Of a DNA stretch of 64,000 bases, positions 24,073 to 38,400 are shown in pieces (the stretch's first letter is position 1; each line of letters opens with the position of its first letter). The DNA is from Liriodendron chinense (lineage: Eukaryota; Streptophyta; Magnoliopsida; Magnoliales; Magnoliaceae). The stretch spans positions 5,201,861 to 5,265,860 of the forward strand of contig ML058453.1 in assembly GCA_003013855.2 (NCBI GenBank), read 5' to 3'. Under the pieces are notes generated by a model, which saw only the letters and a program-made list of their open reading frames with translations, ran no database searches and was not told the DNA's origin. Position numbers and translations under genes: made by a program.

Positions 24073-27000
24073 AACTCGGCCGATCCATGGTGGCTGGACC
24101 TAGCTCACGACGCGGCGAACTTTGAGTTCGGCACCCAATGCCCATACATCAAGTCTCGAGCTCAGCACCAGACTATAAATTTTAGGGACAATTTTTTTTT
24201 TTTGCTAGTAGATATTAGGCATAAAGACTGACATTTCTAATACTAGCAAAATAACCAATTTTCATTATATACTATATTTCATTACAACCGTTCCACAAAA
24301 GTGCATATCCATCAAAATGAATAAGAAGCGTAGTGTCCAAAAATCACACGACAAGCATCATCTGCTACTCTTGTTTCTGGCACTGTCATGAAAAATATTT
24401 ATAAAAAGAAGGCATGAGCTTTAAAGCCCAGTGAGTACACATGTATGTGTGATGTGTCTTACATGCAGGCAAGTAAGATAATTTTGCCACAAAGGAATCA
24501 TGTATGGCGGAATGCATGTAGTATGTGAGGTATGATGCTGATATCAATGCAATGCATATCCGTTATGATCCAAACCAACGCTACTAGCACCACTATGTCA
24601 TGCTACCACATCTCTGTTACCACAGCCATAATTGTATCACATGTATACGTAGTCACATTATCATAATTATGCTGTTATATCGGCAACTGTATAATCTCAG
24701 GAAACACCATGGTTGACACCCATGCACACCAGGCACCAGTAATCAACCTCGCATACCCACCTTGCGGTGGTGTCGTAAGACTACCCACCCGGCATGCTAA
24801 TAGTGGACCTCCTTTCGCGCTTCTCCTCGTCAGCAGGTCAAACTAGTACCTATTTGCACCTCAGCCTTTAAGCAGGTTGGATCCACCTCTTCTTAACCCG
24901 ACTTTGTTAGTGGGAGTCAAACCCATCACCCATGTGTCCACTCGGCCCGATGGTGAGGCATCCCCAGGTACCTGCCCCATCTCTTTGAGAGCCCTTTCGA
25001 GCGCATGTACATGATGTCTAGTAACCTGATCCTACCTGAACCATACACCTTCGGTACCTTCTGTGGGTTGTTCGACATTTTCGACGGGATCCAAACGAGC
25101 GCGCAAGTATGAGCCTAACTGACCCAAATCTCGAGACCCCAAAATGTACTTCATAGCGATCGCCCCACTGCCACGAGCATGGAGGTACCTTCTATGAGTC
25201 GATGCGATAACCCGTTAGGGCGGTACGACGCGAAGAATTTAATATTGTTCATGTGCATGAATATCTTTTGTTTTTATCACTAAAATGATAGCATGAGTAT
25301 AATGCAGGGGCATTTTCACACCGGGCTCGAGTGGGGTGGCCTATGTGAAGCAAGGGCACACTTGGGGTGGGTGGCCCATGTGAAACAAGTGGCTCGTGTG
25401 AGGTGGGTGGCTAGTGTGATGCGAACCTATGTGAAGTGGGGCCCATGAAGGAGGGTTCGGCCGAAGGCCTGGCTTGGTTGAAGCATGAGCTTGGGCTATG
25501 AGATAAAGGGATTGATTCACCACGCTCTATTGGTTCTAGCTTTTAGAGCAAGTGGTTAGTCGTCCTGCGTCAAAAGTGGTATTAGAGCGGGAGGTCTCAT
25601 GTTCGAGACTCCTCACCGGGGGTGATTAATGCAGGGGCATTTTCACACCAGGCTCAAGCGGGGTGGCTTGTGTAAAGCGGGGCACGAAACTACCTTTATT
25701 AGTCCTTAATCCCTTGATTAAGCTCTTTAATCAATCACATTTTCAAAAGTCAAAAGAAAATCTCTTTTCCTTAAATGAAGGAAAATGTTGACACATCACC
25801 TTTTTCTAGAAACTATTCAGGGAGGCTAAACCCTTTTTTTTAGCCCTAAATCATCATTTATTAACCTAAAATCAATATTTTCCAAAATATTTCCCAATAC
25901 CTTTCACAAAAGTCAAAATGCTTCCTATTTTTCATCCTTAAATCAAGGAGAGATGGGCCACATAAAGAGACCACTTTTTTAGAAAAGTTGCTCTATTAAA
26001 AGCCACTTTATTAAAGTCTAATTACCCTTAATAATGGTACTAATGAGTAATGCATGAAGGATAGTGATGCGGAACAAAAGCATTCAAGGTGTACTAATGA
26101 AGAAAGTGCCAACCACAAGTACCATCCTTGTGGATAGGCGACTATTGAGGAGCATTGAAGACCTTACACATGTAGTCCGAGACATTTGAAAAGACCCCAC
26201 CTTGGGAAGACATGTGTAAGTTGCTTTGAGGAGATGATCAGACCGTTGGATCGTGATGATGATGTGATCGGACCGTTGGTTCATTGTGGCCCACTTTCAT
26301 CACACCATCATTGGAGCGCATTGGACATCTTAGATTTGAGTTTATTTTACGCATTTTTTACTTATTTGAGTTTTGGGTTAGTGTGGGTACGTTTTTTTCA
26401 TGCAAATGTCTTTTTTTTGAAATTTTGTTAGTAGGGGTATTTTGGTAATTATGCTAATTCCGAATTTTATAAGGGTGTTGCCCTAAACCTTTTTGATTAG
26501 TTGTTGATTTATGAAAAAGAGCAAACCTTTGGTTGCCTCCTTCCTCTTTCCCTCTCATGGTGCTTCTTCTTCTTCCTTGATCTCCTTCTTCTCTATTCTT
26601 CTTGTGCCCCTCCAACTTCTTCCAGGTAATTCATCTTCTATTATTATCCTTCTAAACCTCTGTTTTGTTTATTCCCCACGATCTAAACCTTGAGAATCGA
26701 TCTAAACCCTAAACCCCCAAATTCTCAAATCCCTAATCCGAGAAACTTTCTGATTCTTCGGACTAGTGATCATCATTGATCGATTGGGTATGACCATGCA
26801 AGATCGGGAGGTTCCATCCCTCGCCGGATCCAACCTATACGCTACTTGAATCCCATACTCCATGGTTGTGATGATGGCCCGTCCCATTGCATGTTTCCTT
26901 TATGATTTTCTTAGTTTATGATGATTGATACTAGATTTCATTATTATTATTGCTTTTATTTCCGCTGAATAATTGTGTTCATGAGCATGCATCATATTTA

Positions 27001-30000
27001 GGGCTGTCCTGCATCAAATTTGGTATCAGAGAATAGGCTTGCATGGTTTTGTCTAGATCGAGTTATCAAAAAAATTAGGGTTTTGATTTTTAGGTTTGTT
27101 TTAGGAAATGTCCAGATTTAGAAAGTTTCCAATTTTAGAAAGTTTTCTAATTTGGAAAATTTTCAGATTTAAAAACTTTCCAATTTTAGAAAGTTTCCTA
27201 ATTTGGAAAATTTTCAGATTTAGAAAGTTTCCAATTTTAGAAACTTTCCAATTTTAGAAAATTCCTAATTTGGAAAAATTCCAGATTTGAGTCGCATCAT
27301 CTAGAATTAATTAATGTCAGTTCATTGTAGTTTAAATTCATCGCATTCATATTGTGAGTCACCAGTCCATAGAGTCTTCCCGTAGTGAATGGAGTATAGA
27401 CGTTTGAGATCTTCAAGGCCATTAAGTGTTTTCGTGTGGCCGTCGAGACCCAATGGAAAGCCGAACTCCGATGAGTTGGCCTCCTTTAATGGTCACATGG
27501 ACCCACAAACATTCCTTGATTGGCTTGAAGACTTGGACTATTTTTTTTATTGGTATGATATGTTGAATGATCGTCGAGTGAGGTTTGCCAAGTTGAAATT
27601 GGAGGGCCAAGCCAAGTCGTTTTGGGCAGATTTGGAGCGAAGAATTGATAGAGTTGGGAGAGCCCCGATCTCACAATGGGACGAGATGAAAGAGCGTTTG
27701 AAATCAAAATATCTTCCCATCTCTTATCGTCAAAAGCCCTTGGCTCAGAAGAGAGTTGCCCCACCTTCCCGTCCAAACACAAAACCAATATGGTCCCCTC
27801 CTTGTAAAGTGGTCCAACCCATCATTAAGGAAATCTCGACTTATGAACAAATGGAGTGTTTAACACCAATTATATTTCCTTGGAAGCAAGATAATACCTT
27901 GGTGAATGGCCAGTTGGAAGAATCCAATCAGGTTGTTTATGAAGTGGAAGAGTACGTGCCTAACGTCACTAGTGATGAAATGGAAGAAATTGAGGCATCA
28001 CTCATCATCGTTGAGGATGACGAAGTGTGTGCTAGTAATGAAAAGGTAGAAAGAATTGAGACCGCACCACTTCCAAATGTCATGTGCGACTTAAGTGATG
28101 TAGATTCCCAATCTAAGTCTCTTACCATGATGCACACGAATGAATTTGAAAAGGAGACTAGTGAGGATATGATGGTGGATGCCCACATGACTTGTGATAT
28201 CCCACCAGATGATTTATGGGATAAATTTTCACCCATATAGGACATTCAACACACAATCGATCTTGTCCCTAGGTTAGTCCTGTCAAGCTTTCCTCCATAT
28301 CAGGTGAACCCCATAGAAAATATAGAAATGCAGTGTCAATTTGATAAACTTATTGGAGAAGAATTCAATAAGGAAAGTTTGAGTTGGAGTTTTGTTTTGT
28401 GTGTCATGCCTGGTCTTTTCACTTCCAAGAATAATGGCATGTGGCACACAAGTGGGCATATCCTGACCGTCCACAAAGCTTCAGTCAAGTGTCATGCTAT
28501 CATGCGACGTATTCACGTCATGGTGGATATGATGACCTTAGTCCTTATCCCGTATCTTGATGACATTTTGGACATAGTGGTTGATGCCAAGATCTGCTCA
28601 AGACTTGGTATTACTAGTGTTTGTTCTCAAGTGTTGCGATACCTGAAAATCATCCTTGTTTATAATACTTATAATGAGAAATTGTGTGTCACCCGTGGGA
28701 AGTGTTCTTTTGTTTTAGTTTTTCAAATTCTAGGTCATAGGATTGTTTATTTCCATAGGATTGTTTATTCCAAGTTCGTGGATTTTTCAGAGTGTCCTTT
28801 AGTGTCACCCATGTCTGTCATCCAAAGGTCTTCAGAGTCAGCCAATGCATTCGCACGTCATATTCATGATTTGCATACACATATTAGACAGCGGATAAAT
28901 AAGAGCAATGATGATTCTAAAATCTCAGCTGATTCTCATCGTAAATTGCAAGAATTTCAAAAAGGAGACTGTAGTGGTGAGGATAAGGCCAGAGCGGTTC
29001 TCACAAGGTTCCGCTAAGAAATTACAAACGCGTAGTGCTGGACCATTCAAAATATTGCAGAAGGTTGGGTCTAGCGTGTATTGGATCGACCTTCCATCTG
29101 AAATGGGCATTAACCCAACTCTTAATGTGGAAGATCTAGTCCGTTCCCACCATCCCATCGTTGATCCATCGTCCCTTTCATGGCCTTATTCTGATTTTGC
29201 TATACAACCCCTTCCACCCCTTCCCCCACCCATTACCCATGAAGAAGAAATTGAGGAGATCTTGGGTGAAGAGATCATTCTTATGATAGGCGGAGGTTTC
29301 CAAAGATACTTGGTCAAATGAAAGAACAAGCCACCGTCAGAATCTACATGGTTGATAGAAGTGGAGTTACAGAGCGTTAATCCAGATTTACTAGAGCGCC
29401 ACAAGAGTTTTAACTCGCCGGAGTCGAGTTCTTCTCAGACGAGGAGTATGATGCGGAACAAAAGCATTCAAGGTGTACTAATGAAGAAAGTGCCAACCAC
29501 AATACCATCCTTGTGGATAGGCGACTATTGAGGAGCATTGAAGACCTTACACATGTAGTCCGAGACATTTGAAAAGACCCCACCTTGGGAAGACATGTGT
29601 AAGTTGCTTTGAGGAGATGATCAGACCGTTGGATCGTGATGATGATGTGATCGGACCGTTGGTTCATTGTGGCCCACTTTCATCACACCATCATTGGAGC
29701 GCATTGGACATCTTAGATTTGAGTTTATTTTACGCATTTTTTACTTATTTGAGTTTTGGGTTAGTGTGGGTACGTTTTTTTCATGCAAATGTCTTTTTTT
29801 TGAAATTTTGTTAGTAGGGGTATTTTGGTAATTATGCTAATTCCGAATTTTATAAGGGTGTTGCCCTAAACCTTTTTGATTAGTTGTTGATTTATGAAAA
29901 AGAGCAAACCTTTGGTTGCCTCCTTCCTCTTTCCCTCTCTCATGGTGCTTCTTCTTCTTCCTTGATCTCCTTCTTCTCTATTCTTCTTGTGCCCCTCCAA

Positions 30001-33000
30001 CTTCTTCCAGGTATTTCATCTTCTATTATTATCCTTCTAAACTTTTGTTTTGTTTATTCCCCACGATCTAAACCTTGAGAATCGATCTAAACCCTAAACC
30101 CCCAAATTCTCAAATCCCTAATCCGAGAAACTTTCTGATTCTTCGGACTAGTGATCATCATTGATCGATTGGGTATGACCATGCAAGATCGGGAGGTTCC
30201 ATCCCTCGCCGGATCCAACCTATACGCTACTTGAATCCCATACTCCATGGTTGTGATGATGGCCCGTCCCATTGCATGTTTCCTTTATGATTTTCTTAGT
30301 TTATGATGATTGATGCTAGATTTCATTATTATTATTGCTTTTATTTCCGCTGAATAATTGTGTTCATGAGCATGCATCATATTTAGGGCTGTCCTGCATC
30401 AGATAGTGAGCCATATCACCCTTCTAGCCTCTTTTCCTCTTAATTACCTTCCCCTCTATATATTTACCGAGGCTTTCACATACTGACAAGGTGGATGGGT
30501 ATCACGTACACATACTAGGGTGGTCCTCATATGATAAACGGTGTTGATAAAACACATATAATTCGATGGGCTCCACTTCCAAGTGGGTTGCCAATAGGTT
30601 GGATTGCAAATTATCATAATTGGCCTACAATGGTTTGGAGGGCACGGGTAACACTCACACGTTACAGCGGGCCTTAAGATGAATGACTTGGATATATAAT
30701 GGATACATCAAAGTTAGCCGCAATAGGGCGACGTTGGTGTAACTTGTATAATGTGGTGGGTCCCACTTCCAAGTGGTCCAGCCAACTGATGGGTTCACAC
30801 ATAGACATTACGGTGGGTCCACAACAAGTGGAAGGTGTATGTAACTCACATACATCAAGGTCGTTCAAGGATGAGCAATATAAATGTACAAGGCACACAT
30901 CAAGGTAGGGTCTACAACTGGTCCCATGATCGGGATCGTTCAATTGATGAAATGGTTGAACAGTGTGGATAAAACACGTACATCTCGACCAGGTCCGAAT
31001 GGATAGCGTGGATTTACATACATCATGGTAGGGTCTACATCAGGCCTTAGATGTTTTTAACGGTAAGCATTCAATTTGCACTGCTTCCTGCTGTAAGGCC
31101 CACCCGGGATTTGGATCCTGTTAGAGTCCCTTGATATACATTGATACACCATTCTCTAATGGCTTGAGCTTTTAGATCAAGTGGTTGTTTGACATGGTAT
31201 CAGAGCGGAAGGTCCTGTGTTCGAATCTCGGAAGTAGCAAATATGCCACCCGTAATATATTCTCCCACGAGGGGCCGTTTATGGTGTGAGTTGTGTCCCT
31301 CCACCGTTGCCCAGTATGTTCCCATGCGGAGTTCCACCCCGCACGTACGGGGGAGTGTTAGTGTCCCTCAATATACAGTGATACGCCATCCTCTAATGGC
31401 TCAAGCTTTTAGATCAAGTGGTTGTTTGACAAATCCATTTCATTTTTGGGCTCAAGGCTCAACACGGGTTGGAAAAACTAATGGATGGTGTGGATATAAC
31501 ATATACGTGACGGTGTGTCCCCGATGGGTGTCAAATAAACATCATAATGGGTCCTAGGAAGTTTCTAACAGTAGACGCTCGATTCACACGATTTTCTGTG
31601 GTGTGGCCTACTTGAACTTGCCTCATTCTTGGGCTTTTCCATACACCAAGTTGGGATTCATAATGGGTCCCACAAATCTGGGCCGTTGGACAGCCAGTGG
31701 ACCCTAAGAAGATTTAAGTGGTGGACGATCAAACGGTGCTGTTCTGGTGGCGCAGTCTGCTTAAGAGTTGGATTTGTTTCACTTTGAGGTGGCCCTTAGC
31801 CTAGTGGATGGGTCTCACATGCGCCTAGGTGGGGACCGCCACTAGGTCAGATGGAAAATAAACATTATAGTGGGCCTGAGGTAACTTTTAATGGCGGATG
31901 TTCAATCATCACTATTTCCTAAGGTGCGGTCCACCCAAGATTTGGATCGGCCCTATTTTTGGGCCCATAGCCGAAAATGTGTTGGAAAATATGATGGACG
32001 GTGTGGATCTCATATCATGGTACACATACGACGGGCCCCACGGCTTAAAAAGGAGGAAAGAGGTTTGGACGTCCCTCTCTAGACGCCGACTCCAGAGAAG
32101 ACGTCCTCTCCTTCTTTCTTTTTCTATTTTCTATTTTCTTTTATTTATATATTTTTCTTTTTTTTTTTTTTTACTTTTAAAGTTTTTTTTTTTCCCCAAA
32201 AGGTTGGATGGCAAATAGCCATTATGGTGGCTCTTAGGAAGGTTTTAACGGTGGGTGTGCAATCACTCCTCTTTTGGTGTGGTGCGGCCCGCACCGACAC
32301 CGAAATGGCTTGATTTTTGGGCTCCTACCCTAAAATGATCTGGAAAAGCTGATGGACCGCTTGGATCAAACGAAAACAACATTGTGGGCCCGCAAGAAAT
32401 TTCTAGCAGTAACATTTAATCCACACTATTGCATGCGGTGTGGTCTGCCTGAACTTCAAATCTGCCCGGTTTTTGGGCTCTTACACTGGAATAATTTGGT
32501 AAAATGGATGGACAACCAGATGGAACACGTGCATCATGGTGGGCCCTGCAGCGGGCCCCACCTTCATCCCATTTTTTTTCATGCAACAACAAGTAGCAGA
32601 CGCTACTTGCAGCTTCCTCTGGATGTTGCATGTAATATTTTTTTTAATATGTGTGTGCTTGTGCGTGTTTGAGAGGTTGGCCACCTAGTGGGGTCCAAAA
32701 AACGGATGGGTTGGATGACGAATAAACATCATGATGGGTCCAGCAATTGGACCAAGCTGAAAATTATGTGGTCCCTTTGTGTAGGTCTTGATGACCGCAT
32801 GGACGGGTTGGATGGCTAATAAACATCATGGTGGGGCCCACGATCAGTAGTTCCATTCGGAGTTTTGGTTCAAGCTGATTTTTACATCTTCCCTTCATCA
32901 ATGTATATATGTGCCTATGGAAGGTTTGGATTGCAATCGAGCATCATGGTGGGAACCACGGTCAGTGGATCCCACTTTTTCATCATCATCATCATCATCT

Positions 33001-35375
33001 TCATCATCACAACAACATCATGATCATCATTATCCATATAAAAAAAACAAAAGATTAAGTGGAAAGGGGAGTGTACTCACCTTGGTATAAAGTTTTAGTG
33101 GTTTGGATCTCCTTGGTGGGTGCCACCACCATTCTCTCTCTCTCTCTCCGCCCAAATAGAATTCTCTAACAATTTATTGCTCAAAGCCCTTAGCTTAGGG
33201 TGTGAAGGGCAATATATAGAGGGGAAGGTAATTAAGGGGAGAAGAGGTTAGAAGGGTGATGTGGCTCACTATCCTCTATACATTACACATTAGTGCCTTT
33301 ATTAAGGGTAATTAGGCTTTAATAAAGTGGCTCTTAATGGAGCAACTTTTCTAGAAAAGTGGCCTCCTTATGTGGCCCATCCCTCCTTGATTTAAGGAGG
33401 AAAAGAGGAAGCATTTTGACTTTTGTAAAAGGCGTTGGGAGATATTTTGAAAAATCTTGATTTTAGGTTAATAAATGATGAGGGCTAATAAAGAGGGTTT
33501 AGCCTCCCTTAATTGTTTCTAGAAAAGGTGACGTGTCCACCTTTTCCTTCATTTAAGGAAAAAAGAGATTCTCTTTTGACTTTTGAAAAATGTGATTGAT
33601 TGAAGAGCTTAATCAAGGGATTAAGGGCTAATAAAGGTGGTTTAATACACCTAATGATTTCTAGAAAATGTGGCATCATTCATGTTATTATTTTGGTGAT
33701 AAAAACACGGGATATTCACATACATGCACAATACTAAGTTCTTTGCATCGTACCGCCCTAACAGGTTATCGCATTGACTCATGAAAGGTACCTCTGCGCT
33801 CGTGGCAGTGGGGCAGTTGCTACGAAGTAGATTTTGGGGTCTCAAGTACTGGAGGTGTACGGTTTAGGTAGGATCGGGTTACGAGTTTTACACTAGACAT
33901 CATGCACATGTGCTAGGAAGGGCTCTCGAAGAAACGGGGCTTTATGCAGGGGGCGGGGTGCACTTCTCCCCTTCACGACGTGGGGCTTCAGTTACGTTCA
34001 AAGAAAGGAGAGTTATGAAGTGGATTGGAATGCCATTTGGCAAACCATAGGCAACATTCGGGCAAGCAGCAGTTCAACGCTACAACACTTTTGCATCGAT
34101 TCCTTCTCTCCATATTATGATTGAATTAACTCTTGTGGAAAAGTCGGTCACTTCATTCATGTTCGAGTTGTGGCTATTAGTTTTTCTCCCGGCATCTCCA
34201 CTCCTAATGCAAGCATCCATTTAAAGAGTGATAAGGAGGGAGGAAGAATCATCTCCCTAACTTCCTAGATCTTATGCCAGAAATGGAGGATTTCTTGCTT
34301 GCTCCGGAACGATTATTGACCCAGGTATGGAGTATTTAGGGAGGTCTGCTCGGAGGTATTCAATTATGTCTGATCGGCTGATGAAGGCAGCTCGAAATCA
34401 AAGTTCTCTTCCGGTCCCCGCCCACTGAAATGCTACCGCAAATATCTGGTTTGATTCATTGGCAGAGAACAAGGGATAGATAGTCCAAAGCGAGTAGCTA
34501 GCTATGGCTTCAAAGCTTAAAGCAAACTAATGGGCTCATCAGGGCCTTACATACATCTAAGGCCTGGGCCCATTAATGAAAAAGGGGCTGTTTTTCCGTG
34601 CCAGCGATGTAACAGCTAGTTTCAAAGCTGTTGGCACTAGCCAACCCCCCCGTTTTGAAGCTAGCCAATGCCACCTTCTTTTGAAGTGTGTTCAATGGCT
34701 TTTCAACAGCCAGCTGAAAAAACATATGCAACACTAGCATGCAATGGCTATCCGCTGCAGCTCCTCCTATCAAGACTAGAAGAAGGTATGCCCGCTCAAT
34801 CAATCCAATTTCGGATTGGATGGGGATGAAGCTAGTCTTCTCGAATCCTTGAACTCCTCCAGGCTAGAATTTTGCATTTTCCAGCCAAGCCAACTAACTT
34901 CGGATATTCATGAGTTATTAACATTCTTTTTGAGCTACTTACATTGCTGAAAAGCTGATTTTCTGTATTTCACGAATATATATTTTCTAACATGGATACA
35001 TGAATGCTTCAGGACTTCTACCTTCTCAACTTTTAAAGAACTGCTACATTGTTGGCCCTGCTTTTGCTGAATGTAACAAAGGAACTACCTAATGTATTAA
35101 TCATGAATAAGTTGTGTGTCTAGATAGCAGAAGAGAGATGGTCAGTGTAATGAGAGAGAAGGAACCTTGATGGAAATCCAAAAGTAATAAGGGAACCATG
35201 ATCCCATGGGTCCCTTATCTTTCGTGCTGTATTAATGCCCACCTGAGATGGTCACTGAGAAACTGGTTTAGACTCCTTCATAGCTCCTTAGTTGTCAATG
35301 CATATTGAAGTAAAAGACAAAAAAAAGAAAAAGAAAAAAAGAAAAAAAAAACTAAAAGACAGCGTGTGGTAGACG

Positions 35376-35468
<93 letters not shown>

Positions 35469-38400
35469 TGAAAAAAAAAAAGAAAGAAAAGAAAAAGAAA
35501 AAAAACTTGGTCTTAGCAATCTGGATCTCTTTAAGGGCTGGGGCCATCTGAACCTTTCAAACCTAGAGGCAAAATCTTATGGAGATCACTTAAGCTGGGT
35601 CATCATTGAGCCTCAGAAACTGAAGTTTGGTTTTATTGAGAACTACTTTTTTTCCTCGTGGATAAACATTTCACTTGCTTATGTGGGTAGGGAGGCCATT
35701 GAGATTTTGGCATCTCTAGCTAGATTTGGCGTTAGTCATTTCTCTCTTTGTATAGGTAAATCATTCCCAATTAAATCCATTTCTTAAAATAAAAAAAAAT
35801 TTATCACTTCCGATGGCAACCATTTTGCAGGTTTGAAGGAATGCAAAAAAAAAAAAAAAAAAAGTCTTGTACAGATTCTGTGCCATAGACTGTGTTGTGG
35901 CAAGTGTGCTATATAGTTAGCTGAGGGCTAACTACCAAAGATTTCAAAGGGATGACGGCATTGGATTTCCATAGGAACTGGGGCGAGTCATCCAGGATTC
36001 TGTCTGAATCCTCATAAGAATAGGTATGTGGAAGCTACACGTCGATGGTAGTTCTAAGGGCAACCCAGGTGCTACAGGTGTGGCTTGAGTTGTGAGATAT
36101 GGCAGAGGCTCTATTTGTTTAATTTCCTCCATCCTTGCGAGTATACAAGATTCCAGTTATGTGGAGTTGAAGGTGGTTGAGGTTGGGGTTAGTCTTTCAT
36201 TTTTCAAAATATGTGAGGCCCCTGTCTACAGCTCATTAGACGAACTAGTACCAGAGACATATCCTTGCTAGGGAAATGACCAGGCTTTGAGCCTGCTTAC
36301 CTTTCCTTACCGACCCTTCGAGGTAGAATCCCCAAGGTTACCATTTTTTTTTTTTTTTTTTTTGATGCCTTCTAATTTTGGAAGGTGGCTCCAAATCTAC
36401 AATCATTTGGGCTGCTGGATGTTGCGAGGTGCCTTCAAAGTGTGATTTTCTTGTTAATGAATAAAAGCAAAAGCTTCCTCTCATAATATTTCCTTTTCTC
36501 AAATATCTAGGGAGGCTAATTCTACAGCAGATGTCTTAGTGAAAGAAGGTGTCTCTGCAATGGAGTTGCGTATTGCCAACAGAAAACATTGCCTTACTGG
36601 AATTTTGTTTTCACATGCAGTCGCAAGATGTTGCACAGGCCTTTGGAGCTGTCTGCACGCCAGAGTTTTTCCTCTTCAAGAAGGTATTGCCATTTATCTG
36701 CAATTACCTCCTGTTAATCCACTGCTTTAAGCAGGGAAGTTGATTTTGTATCTGCTTGAGTGCCTCGGACTTATCTTGGCCTTCATTCTTGGGCAGCTGG
36801 TCTGTGACTCTGACGGACTTTTTTTTTTTGGATCCTCAATTGAAATGATTTCCCTCAGTTTTGTGGGTCCAACTGGATAAACGTGATGCCTACTAACAAA
36901 AGTAACCATCTGAATCCCACTCCCACACATGCCAACGTGGCATGTTCTTGCAAAATTGGATTGTTCATCTGGCAAGCCGCACCATTTATGTGCTGTGGCA
37001 AAAAGAAAAAAAAATGGTCCAGTCATCAGGTAGATCCCATGTGTTTGAGAAAAATGGATGTTTTTAAGATGACATATGGTCCACATTTAACTTACTCATA
37101 GTCCACCTGATGACCAAGATCTGTCTGGCCATGTAATGTATATGGTAGGGCCAACCTGATGAACGGTGCCAATCTTTGACAATGTGCCATGGTCGCTAGT
37201 CCGAGGAGAGTAGGATTTGTAGCCATAGACTCCTTGATCTAACCACTGTTTGTCGTCAAAGGATCAGGAAAAATCATATTTGTCTAATTTTTTCACCAAG
37301 CAGCCTCATTTAGGACTCTGCAGATTGTAGTCCTTGGCCAGGCACAAACGCGCAGGGCACTACCTTTTTCTGTTTCACAAATATATGTTGGAGGAACATT
37401 TTAGTTAATAAATCTACATTATGGAAATTATTGTTGCGTCAACAGGTGGTCATGTTTTGGTTTACATTGTCTCCATTCAAGTCTTAAGTCCTTTTCTAAC
37501 GCCTTTTACATGATTTGCTTAATGTGCAAAACAATTTCTCATTCGAAATTTGCAACAGGATGGACGGAGGCCTTTCGAGCTGTTTTACCATGGGCAGTTT
37601 GATGATTCGCGACCAAGTAATAATGTGCCAATCACAGGAAGGTACCTTTCTATGACTTGCCTACTATTGTTGTTGCACCTCTATTCACGTCCTTGTGTTG
37701 TTTTGTAAAAAGCTTTATTGGAAGGATTCAAAATCTTTATGAAAAAATTCAAATGCATAGTTAAAATTGTCATGCCATGTACACATGTTAGATAATTGTT
37801 GTACACACACCTACAAGATTATTGTGACAAGCTCATTCTACACCCCCCCCCCCCCCCCCCCCCCCCCCATATAATATTTATGTATGTATATCAAGGTATT
37901 CAAAATCAGTTACGTAACGGCCATAACGTAACAGTAACGGTCATAACCGTTACGTGTTGCGGGGTTGAAACGGCCGTAAAGGCCGTTACAGAAAAAACAG
38001 GCTGTAAAGGCCCTGTAACGGTCCCTTAACAGTCTTGTAACAGTTTTTTCAAAAACTAAAAGAAGGGCTGTAACAGCCGATATGGGGGCCGTAATGGGCG
38101 TCACGGCCCGTATCATAACGGTAACGGTGGTGGCCGTTACGACCACCGTTACGTTATGGAACACCTTGATGTATATGATGTTAATATACTTTCTGTTGAT
38201 TTGGATATATTTTTCTTATGATCCTTGGCCCAAGTACATGTATATTGTCCTCTGACATTAAGATCATGAAAGAGGGGCCCGTTGATGGTGACTAAGACTG
38301 TGGATCTGATGGCATCCACTGTGGATGGACCATGCCGCATGATCTCCCTGATGGGACAATCCTAACACTTCGATCAGTTGCCTGCAAGTGGACAGTTAAA

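Larger units (their letters stand above)
26065..30401 (+). mobile_element. Recent non-autonomous Ty3-gypsy LTR retrotransposon
   Basis: The two LTRs (952 and 953 bases) start TGATGCGGAAC and end CTGCATCA. The 5-base duplication GATAG flanks the unit at 26060-26064 and 30402-30406. The mirrored arm at 33.2-33.9 kb carries the same locus with a single GATAG and no insert. By eye the LTRs differ by about four substitutions and two small indels, so insertion was recent. The interior is only 2.4 kb: a gag-like frame, a badly altered and shortened reverse transcriptase region, and an integrase C-terminal piece. Movement must have relied on enzymes from other elements. Confidence 0.93.

Noticed and set aside
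23894..24231. Glycine- or proline-rich frames around 24.05 kb
   Set aside because: They arise from a 33-base G run.
31215..31230. tRNA-like GTTCGAATC sequence
   Set aside because: It lies in the TRIM interior right after the primer site. No cloverleaf or box A spacing fits a tRNA gene.
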